Shown here: one piece after another, positions 58,870-64,000 of the stretch
How the letters are laid out: each line of letters opens with the position of its first letter
How positions within the stretch are numbered: position 1 is the first letter of the stretch
DNA from: JADGOV01 sp963814355
Lineage (GTDB): Bacteria; Actinomycetota; Actinomycetes; JADGOV01
Reading direction: 5' to 3'
DNA length: 64,000 bases
Assembly: GCA_963814355.1 (NCBI GenBank)
Contig: CAWFCZ010000002.1
Location: forward strand, 352,008 to 416,007
Translations under genes and position numbers: made by a program
Notes under the pieces: generated by a model
What the model saw: only the letters and a program-made list of their open reading frames with translations
Databases searched by the model: none
What the model was told of the DNA's origin: nothing

Positions 58870-59700
58870 GGGTGGATGCGGCCGTGCGCGGCGTACGCGT
58901 CCAGTGCGGGCGGGTTGGCGTCACGCACCTGCAGGGAGGCGGCGCGCCCCCAGTCCGCGGTGACGCGGTGCACCTCGCCCAGCTCCGCCCCGACCAGCAG
59001 CACCTTCGCCCCGGCCTGCCCGGCGGCTACGGTGACAGCGTCGAGGTCGAAGGTGGAAGCTCCTCCAGGCGCCGCTGTTCGTGCCGCCACTTGGCCAGGG
59101 TGTCGGCCGGCTGCCCGGTGGCCGAGGCGAGTTCGGCGGCGGCGCGGGCCGACGGCGCCAGCCCAAGCACGCGGTAGCCGGCCCAGGTCCAGGCGGCCGC
59201 GGCGGCGCAGAGCGGGGTCGCCTTCCCGGCGCCGGCCGGCGCGGTCCACACCGACATCGCCTCCCCGCCGGTGTCGCCGCGAGGACCGCCGCGGTTTGGC
59301 CGGCATCCAACCCGGTGCCGGCTGCCGCCGTCCGGGCCAGGTCTGGGGGCCAAGCCGGCTCCGCCGGTGGCGCAGGACAGCCGCCGACCGTCCCAGTCGG
59401 GCCCGGATGCCTCGGTGACCCAACGTTCGTACAGCGTCGCCGGGTCGGTGCGTGCTTTGACCGGTGGTGTCTTTAGACCGCGGCTTTTACCACTGTTGCC
59501 CGCTCCGCCCGGGACAATTCCGGCCGAGCGTCTGCTGGTACTCAGCGATGACGGACTCGGCCTCCGCGCAACTTCGCGCACTGCGTGTACTAAACGTTTC
59601 GAGCAGCTCTTCCGGCATGCCGGCGTTTTCGGCCTGCGCGTTGGAGGTGCGTTCCTCGAACGCGACGACGCGTACCGCCCACGCGATAGCGACGCCCGAG
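58870..59700 (-). pseudogene. Decayed MobF-type conjugative relaxase/helicase
   Basis: Three reading-frame fragments, read from high to low coordinates, match successive parts of an actinobacterial TrwC/TraA relaxase. The first is GMPEELLETFSTRSARSCAE with VIAEYQQTLGR. The second is LYERWVTEAS with a Walker A region PAGAGKATPL (the usual Thr after Lys is lost), then AGYRVLGLAPSARAAAELAS and TGQPADTLAKWRHE. The third is AGQAGAKVLLVGAELGEVHR and DAYAAHGRIH. Frame changes and missing pieces between them show that it is dead. It points to a former conjugative or mobilisable element inserted at the tRNA. Confidence 0.72.
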
Positions 59701-59796
59701 TACCTCACCCAGTTGCTGATTGACCTCCGGCAGAGCGGGGCACGCGTCCGGAGCAACCAGCCGCCGCAAGCGTCCACAACCGGGGATTCGCCGGCA

Positions 59797-60756
59797 TCAC
59801 GACGCCCGAAAGACGGTGTCTGCGTGCCAGGAAAGGAACTCACGGTTCGGTCGGTCAATCCTGCGGGCCGGCATGGAAATTGGGTCACCGGAGGCGGCGC
59901 GACGGTATAACTCCTCGCCGTTGCCCCAGTCCGCACGCAGCCGGGGGCTTACCAGCAGCGTCTTGCGCTCAGGATGCACGCCGAGGTAACCGCGGTCAAA
60001 GAGGGTGTGGACGTCGGAGCGCAGCAGGACGCCGTTGTCGATCCGGTTCTCACCTTCGGCGGTCACTGGTCGGATGTGCGCGGCTTGCAGGACGGGAACG
60101 ATCTTGTCGCCGGTTACTGCACATCGTCGCCCGTACGCCTCTTGCACCAACGCCTTGAACGCGGTCTGTCCGACGCGCACCGGGGCGAGTCGCGGCGTCC
60201 CGAACACCCCGCCCGGCACTGATGCGGCCCGTTCGTCGACCGCGGCGTGAATGCGGAGCAGCGCCTCCAACACTTCCTCAAGATAGCTGCCCTCGGCGGA
60301 AGCGAGATCGTAACTGCGTCCCTGAACGATGTTGCCCGACCATCCAGGAGGGGCGTCGACCGCTTCGTCAGGTCCGAAGAAGCGCACGTCCCGGAGCATG
60401 ATGCAGCCGATCTCGGGGTCCTGCCGGCCGTCGTCGAGCCGGCCGCGATACCTGCCGATTCTCGCTCGCATCTCGACTTCGGTAGCACATCCGTTGCTCT
60501 CCCCGAAGAACTCCCAGGCCCGTGACATGGGAAGTGACGCCCACCCGGACAGGAAGCCGGCGCCGACGATGCGGTTGCCGTGCGAATAATGCGTCTTGAA
60601 GAGAAAGGGTGCGCCTGGGGGAATTGCCCCGAAGCGCCGCCCCCCGCTCGGCTGCCAGAAGTTGACTTCCATCACGCCGCGCGCCTGCAAGAACCGGTAC
60701 CAGTCCCAGTCCGTCACTCCGATGTACGCGCGCACGGCACGATTGTGCTCCGGCAT
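59797..60756 (-). CDS. PUA-like/HNH endonuclease, candidate modification-dependent restriction enzyme
   Basis: A 319-residue protein. The N-terminal half (YIGVTDWDWYRFLQARG, EVNFWQPSGG, GAPFLFKTHYSHG and AWEFFGESNGC) looks like the PUA/ASCH/EVE-type module fused to nucleases. The C-terminal HNH domain has AFKALVQEAYGRRCAVTGDK, QAAHIRPVTAEGENRIDNG and LRSDVHTLFDRGY, with the conserved His pair and Asn. Similar fusions act as type IV enzymes on modified DNA. No methyltransferase gene is adjacent. ATG start; the frame is intact despite the decayed surroundings. Confidence 0.75.
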   Translation of the reverse strand: MPEHNRAVRAYIGVTDWDWYRFLQARGVMEVNFWQPSGGRRFGAIPPGAPFLFKTHYSHGNRIVGAGFLSGWASLPMSRAWEFFGESNGCATEVEMRARIGRYRGRLDDGRQDPEIGCIMLRDVRFFGPDEAVDAPPGWSGNIVQGRSYDLASAEGSYLEEVLEALLRIHAAVDERAASVPGGVFGTPRLAPVRVGQTAFKALVQEAYGRRCAVTGDKIVPVLQAAHIRPVTAEGENRIDNGVLLRSDVHTLFDRGYLGVHPERKTLLVSPRLRADWGNGEELYRRAASGDPISMPARRIDRPNREFLSWHADTVFRAS

Positions 60757-60865
60757 ACCACCCCGGGCGACGGTACGCGCCGGCCAACCTCATCGCATCT
60801 GACCGGGATTCCCCAGTAGCGCGTGAGTAGCGTGGTTGGCGGCGGCGTGTTGAGGGAGCAGATGC

Positions 60866-61080
60866 CCTGTCACATAAGGAGAATCGGGTTTGCGACACCC
60901 GTGATTCGACTGGATGTGAGGGGCACCTGCTCGGCGAACAGAATACGGCGGGATAAGCGGAAGGTGCGGCGGGCCCGGCGGCGGGCCCGGATCGGCGCGG
61001 CGGACCGTACGGTGACCGGGTTGGCGGGTGTGGTGGCGGTCGATGAGCTGATCGACCGGCTCGGTGTGGTGGCGGCGCTA
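60866..61080 (+). pseudogene. N-terminal fragment of an IS1380-like transposase
   Basis: An open frame with an Arg-rich stretch (DKRKVRRARRRARIGAADRT) leads into TGLAGVVAVDELIDRLGVV, which resembles the N-terminal part of IS1380-family transposases. It stops matching at about 61080, where glycoside-hydrolase sequence begins in the same frame. The catalytic part of the transposase is absent. The family assignment is from memory of short motifs and is tentative. Confidence 0.45.
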
Positions 61081-61330
61081 GCGGAGGACTTCCACATCTA
61101 CAGCGCGGACTGGACCGAAGACCGTGTCACCTTTGCCATCGACGGGGAGGTGACAGGCGTCGTTCGAATGAATGATGTTCCGGCTGACGGCACATGGCCG
61201 TTCACGGGGCCACAGTACCTGCTGCTGAACGTCGCTGTGGGCGGACGCCTGCCAGGGCCCCCCGGACGCGTCGACGCCACGCGTGGCATCCATGGTCGTT
61301 GACTGGGTGCGCGCTTACAGCAACCGATGA
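61081..61330 (+). pseudogene. C-terminal fragment of a GH16 beta-glucanase-like protein, frameshifted
   Basis: Directly after the transposase fragment, EDFHIYSADWTEDRVTFAID with WPFTGPQYLLLNVAVGG matches the C-terminal half of glycoside hydrolase family 16 (laminarinase/beta-glucanase). The frame breaks at a run of six C (61258-61263). In the next frame PPDASTPRVASMVVDWVRAY and a TGA at 61328-61330 complete the usual GH16 ending. The N-terminal half with the catalytic glutamates is missing. Confidence 0.75.
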
Positions 61331-61621
61331 GCACCCGCCGGCGCGCACCAGCCCGGTCCGCCCGGCCGCCCGCCCCAGAGCCGCGGACTGCAAGGCCTCC
61401 CGGCAACCCCCACGAGGACAACGCCCCACCTCGTTCCACAACTTCCGCTGCCTGCTCGCCCAGCCACCACGAGCCGCGCCAGGCGGTGGGCCGTCCGCCT
61501 CCCGGTGATCCAGTCACGCTCGTCGCCGCGCCAGCCGAGTGGCCGATCTTGTCACAGCGGGCCCGCCACTCTCGTCTACGGCCCGAGTGCAGTTCAGGAC
61601 GCAGCCGGAAGGACGATCGTC
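61331..61621. other. About 290 bases without a recognised gene
   Basis: Between the GH16 fragment and the epimerase gene. Open frames here are short, Arg/Pro-rich and without motifs. The right end carries GGAAGG nine bases before the epimerase ATG and must contain its promoter. Confidence 0.4.
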
Positions 61622-62596
61622 ATGAAGGTGTTCGTGGCAGGTGGATGTGGTGCCCTGGGGCGGCGGCTGGTCCCCCAGCTGAACGGCGCCGGGCACGAGG
61701 TCGTGGCGCTCACCCGTAGCGAAGGTAACGCTGGCTGGCTACGCCACGTCGGCGCGAGCGCACCAGTTGCCGACGCGCTGGAGAAGAACGCGGTCGTGGA
61801 GGCGATCAAGCGGGCCGAGCCGGATGCGGTGATCCATCAGCTGACCGGACTGGCCGGCGCCAAGAGCTTCAAGAAGTTCGACAAGGAGTTCGCCCTGACG
61901 AACCGGCTGCGCACCGAGGGCACCGACTCTCTGATCGAAGGCGCTTGGGGTGCCGGCGTGCGCCGATTCGTCGCCCAGTCCTACGGCAACTGGAACTACG
62001 CCCGCACCGGCAGCGGGCTGAAGACCGAGACCGACGAGTTCGACCCGCACCCACCCGCATACCAGGCGAAGTCGCTGGCCGCCATCCGCTACCTCGAGGA
62101 GGCCGTGCTGGGCGCCGGCGGCATCGCGCTGCGCTACGGCAACTTCTACGGCCCAGGGACGGGCATCGACGTAGGCGGCGACATCGCGGTGCAGGTGCGC
62201 AAGCGTCGACTGCCGATCGTCGGCGACGGCAGCGGGGTGTGGTCGTTCATACACTTGGACGACGCGGCGAGCGCGGTCATCGCCGCTCTCGATCACGGAA
62301 ACGCATGTGCCTACAACATCGTCGACGACGAGCCGGCGCCCGTCTCGGCATGGCTGCCGTTCCTGGCGAAGAGGCTCGGCGCCAAGCCGCCCCGGCACGT
62401 CCCGGTCTGGCTGGGCCGCTTGGCGGCCGGCGAGGTCGGCGTGTCGATGATGACCCAGATCCGCGGGACGTCGAACTCCAAGGCCAAGCGCGAACTTCAC
62501 TGGACGCCGCGCTACCCGAGCTACCGCGAGGGCCTCACAAAGGGCCTCGGCGACGTGCCGGTGCCGGGATACGGTTCGGTGCCGGCCAACCGGTGA
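61622..62596 (+). CDS. NAD(P)-dependent epimerase/dehydratase (extended SDR)
   Basis: A 324-residue extended short-chain dehydrogenase. The cofactor loop is FVAGGCGALGRRLVPQL (GxxGxxG), and the active-site Tyr and Lys appear as PAYQAKSLAAIRYLEEAV. The domain GIALRYGNFYGPGTGIDVGG and VWSFIHLDDAASAVIAAL are typical of NAD-dependent epimerases. ATG 61622 has GGAAGG upstream. Genes like this often sit beside ECF41/SigJ-type sigma factors, and a truncated one lies 360 bases downstream. The substrate is unknown. Confidence 0.8.
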   Translation: MKVFVAGGCGALGRRLVPQLNGAGHEVVALTRSEGNAGWLRHVGASAPVADALEKNAVVEAIKRAEPDAVIHQLTGLAGAKSFKKFDKEFALTNRLRTEGTDSLIEGAWGAGVRRFVAQSYGNWNYARTGSGLKTETDEFDPHPPAYQAKSLAAIRYLEEAVLGAGGIALRYGNFYGPGTGIDVGGDIAVQVRKRRLPIVGDGSGVWSFIHLDDAASAVIAALDHGNACAYNIVDDEPAPVSAWLPFLAKRLGAKPPRHVPVWLGRLAAGEVGVSMMTQIRGTSNSKAKRELHWTPRYPSYREGLTKGLGDVPVPGYGSVPANR

Positions 62597-62618
62597 CCGC
62601 TGCGAGCGAGGCACAGCC

Positions 62619-62954
62619 ATGCACGCCCCACCGGAGGATCGAGAACTGCTGCGGGTCATCGAGGACTACGAGCGGCTGTGGGCGGTGGCCGGGTTCGCCG
62701 AGCATTTCGCGGCGGCCCTGGCCCGGCCGACGCGGCCACTGGTCGGCGACGACCCGTACCGGGCCGTGCTCCACGAGCATCGCCGGCGACTGGTCACCAC
62801 GCTACGCCGTGCCCAGCGTGACGGCGAACTCGTCGACGGGCAGGATCTCGGCGAACTGGCCGACGCGTTGCTCGGGTTCTATCTCAGTCGCCGTCTTGCC
62901 CACGGTCCGCTCGATGGCTGGGCACATGCTGCAATTGCGACGGTCTTCGACTAG
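62619..62954 (+). pseudogene. C-terminal (ligand-binding) part of a TetR-family regulator
   Basis: An open frame of 111 codons with DRELLRVIEDYERLWAVAGF, YRAVLHEHRRRLVTTLRRAQ and LADALLGFYLSRRLAHGPLD, which resembles the C-terminal domain of TetR regulators. There is no helix-turn-helix DNA-binding domain upstream; the frame starts 22 bases after the epimerase stop. ATG 62619 could start a stand-alone domain, but a 5' truncation is more likely. It ends 8 bases before the sigma-factor fragment. Confidence 0.6.
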
Positions 62955-63541
62955 AGCGCGCGGTGTTCCTGCTCCATGACGTGTTCGGCTACCATTACGA
63001 CGAGATTGCCGCGATCGTCGAGACGTCTGAGGCCAACTGCCGCCAGCTCGCCAGCCGCGCCCGCCGCCGCGTGCACGCCGAGCACCCGCGCTTCACCGCC
63101 TCGCGTGAACAGCGCGACAGGCTCGCGGACCGGTTCTTCGCTGCCTGCCGTGGCCAAGACGTGCAGGGCCTGGTCGAAATGCTGGCCGACGATGCCGTAC
63201 TGTACGGCGACGGTGGCACGCTTGGCGCGGGCATCAGCCGCCCGATCTACGGCCGCGACGCCGTGGCCGCGATGCTCAAGACCTGGTTGCGGCAGATGCG
63301 GCAGCTCGGCATCGACGCCATACCGGTCTCGGTCAACGGCCAGCCCGGCGCGAAGTTCCTCGACCCGGAGGAACGTCTGGTCAATGTCATCACCATCGAC
63401 GTCGTGGACGGTAGCGTGCAGACCGTCCGATCGATCATCAACCCCGACAAGCTCACACACCTCGGCGAACTGTCTCCGCTCGGTGCTCGCAACCGCACAC
63501 CGAAGACCTCGCCCGACTCCGATGCGGGCGGCGATGAGTGA
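62955..63541 (+). pseudogene. 5'-truncated ECF41/SigJ-type sigma factor (sigma4 plus SnoaL-like domain)
   Basis: The frame begins inside sigma region 4: RAVFLLHDVFGYHYDEIAAI and SEANCRQLASRARRRV (the helix-turn-helix). It continues into the SnoaL-like C-terminal domain of ECF41 factors (FFAACRGQDVQGLVEMLADD, YGDGGTLGAGISRPIYGRD), reaching a normal end. Sigma region 2, needed for -10 recognition, is absent; the sequence upstream is the TetR fragment. GTG 62972-region codons could start a 192-residue product but it could not act as a sigma factor alone. Confidence 0.72.
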
Positions 63542-63887
63542 CCCGACCGGATTCGACACCGCGCGCGCGTCCGGCCGTCGGACCACCGAGGGCCACGTCT
63601 ACGACGTGACCAGCAGCGCGGACTCGGACGCCCTCCTGGCGGACCGAGAAGAGGCCGGAGACGACCGGATTCTGGGTCAACCTCGGGCCGGGATCGAGAA
63701 GAAGCTCGAGTACCGCACGTGGACTCAGGCCGTGACGTTCCCGACTCGCGCCGAGCACCTGTCTCCCTTCTTCAACCAGAGCGTGCACTGCCTCGGCGTT
63801 GAGCCACTGCTCGGTATCGAGGCCCCGACCCGATCCCGGCCGAGATGATCATCGGCCTGAGGATGAACCGCGGTTACATCCGTCCCG
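63542..63887. other. About 345 bases without a recognised gene
   Basis: A frame from ATG 63534 (overlapping the sigma fragment) stays open to 63848 (104 codons, starting MSDPTGFDTARASGRRTTEG). It has no motif, and its codon third-position GC falls after the first 50 codons. On the minus strand HALVEEGRQVLGASRERHGL is equally open. I cannot say which, if either, is coding; fragments of mobile DNA are likely. Confidence 0.35.
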
Positions 63888-64000
63888 GTGGCGTGGCGGG
63901 ACATATCCGGCGAGGCACCGCAACGGATCCGTAGGTGGGTCCGCGAAATGCATCGCGAACTCGCCGATCTGGACAAGCTGCTCGGCGGTCAACAGTTCTA
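63888..64000 (+). CDS. Partial reading frame at the right edge, unidentified
   Basis: From GTG 63888 a frame runs off the window: VAWRDISGEAPQRIRRWVRE then MHRELADLDKLLGGQQF. An in-frame TGA lies eight codons upstream of the GTG. The peptide is helical and charged, and no family is recognisable from 37 residues. It may be the start of a small gene or another fragment. Confidence 0.3.
   Translation, partial: MAWRDISGEAPQRIRRWVREMHRELADLDKLLGGQQF

Noticed and set aside
63534..63848. A 104-codon plus-strand ORF after the sigma fragment
   Set aside because: It starts inside the sigma fragment, has no motif, and the opposite strand is equally open; coding status cannot be decided.

Overview
The window is high-GC actinobacterial chromosome with frequent GTG starts, a few TTG starts and tight stop/start overlaps. 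From about 8.9 to 58.5 kb the gene order matches, from memory, the Mycobacterium tuberculosis segment Rv1292-Rv1324 read in reverse: thioredoxin/TPR protein, thiolase, methylmalonyl-CoA epimerase, nucS, murA, PduO-type adenosyltransferase, DUF2550, the whole ATP synthase operon, wecA, sua5, prmC, prfA, rpmE, rho, thrB, thrC, hom, lysA, argS. A Scy/FilP-like coiled-coil gene lies close to mce, thiolase and meaB, as I recall in Streptomyces. I would place the organism in Actinomycetes outside the classical Mycobacterium and Streptomyces genera, but cannot name a genus.

Layout. (1) 0-8.8 kb, plus strand: a translationally coupled mycofactocin operon. It holds an OYE/FadH-type flavoenzyme, an EtfA-FixC-FixX-EtfB redox module, the peptidase MftE, a mycofactocin-type SDR and the glycosyltransferase MftF, and ends at a perfect 26-bp inverted repeat. 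mftA, mftB and mftC are not in the window. (2) 8.9-31.7 kb: central carbon genes of ethylmalonyl-CoA type (crotonyl-CoA carboxylase/reductase, ethylmalonyl-CoA mutase, a second acyl-CoA mutase large subunit, MeaB, epimerase, thiolase, a tandem-duplicated 3-hydroxyacyl-CoA dehydrogenase) with an acetate permease, mixed with housekeeping genes. A TerC gene here has a clear yybP-ykoY (Mn2+) riboswitch. (3) 32-35 kb: STAS protein, MurA with Asp in place of the usual catalytic Cys, and a cobalamin adenosyltransferase. (4) 35-58.5 kb, minus strand: about 23 kb of co-directional housekeeping genes, including an ATP synthase operon with two separate b-type subunits and an unfused delta. (5) From 58.6 kb: a tRNA-Arg(CCG), then an accessory region of fragments: decayed MobF relaxase, IS1380-like/GH16 chimera, and headless TetR and ECF41 genes, with an apparently intact PUA-like/HNH endonuclease and an SDR epimerase among them.

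How it fits together. Acetate entering through the SatP-type permease can be activated and condensed by the thiolase, reduced by the 3-hydroxyacyl-CoA dehydrogenase, carboxylated by Ccr, rearranged by Ecm and epimerised by Mce. The C4 product could then be handled by a B12-dependent mutase protected by MeaB and supplied with AdoCbl by the PduO-type enzyme. The mycofactocin operon looks like a dehydrogenase system whose electrons could leave through an ETF/FixCX relay; that link is inferred from gene order only.
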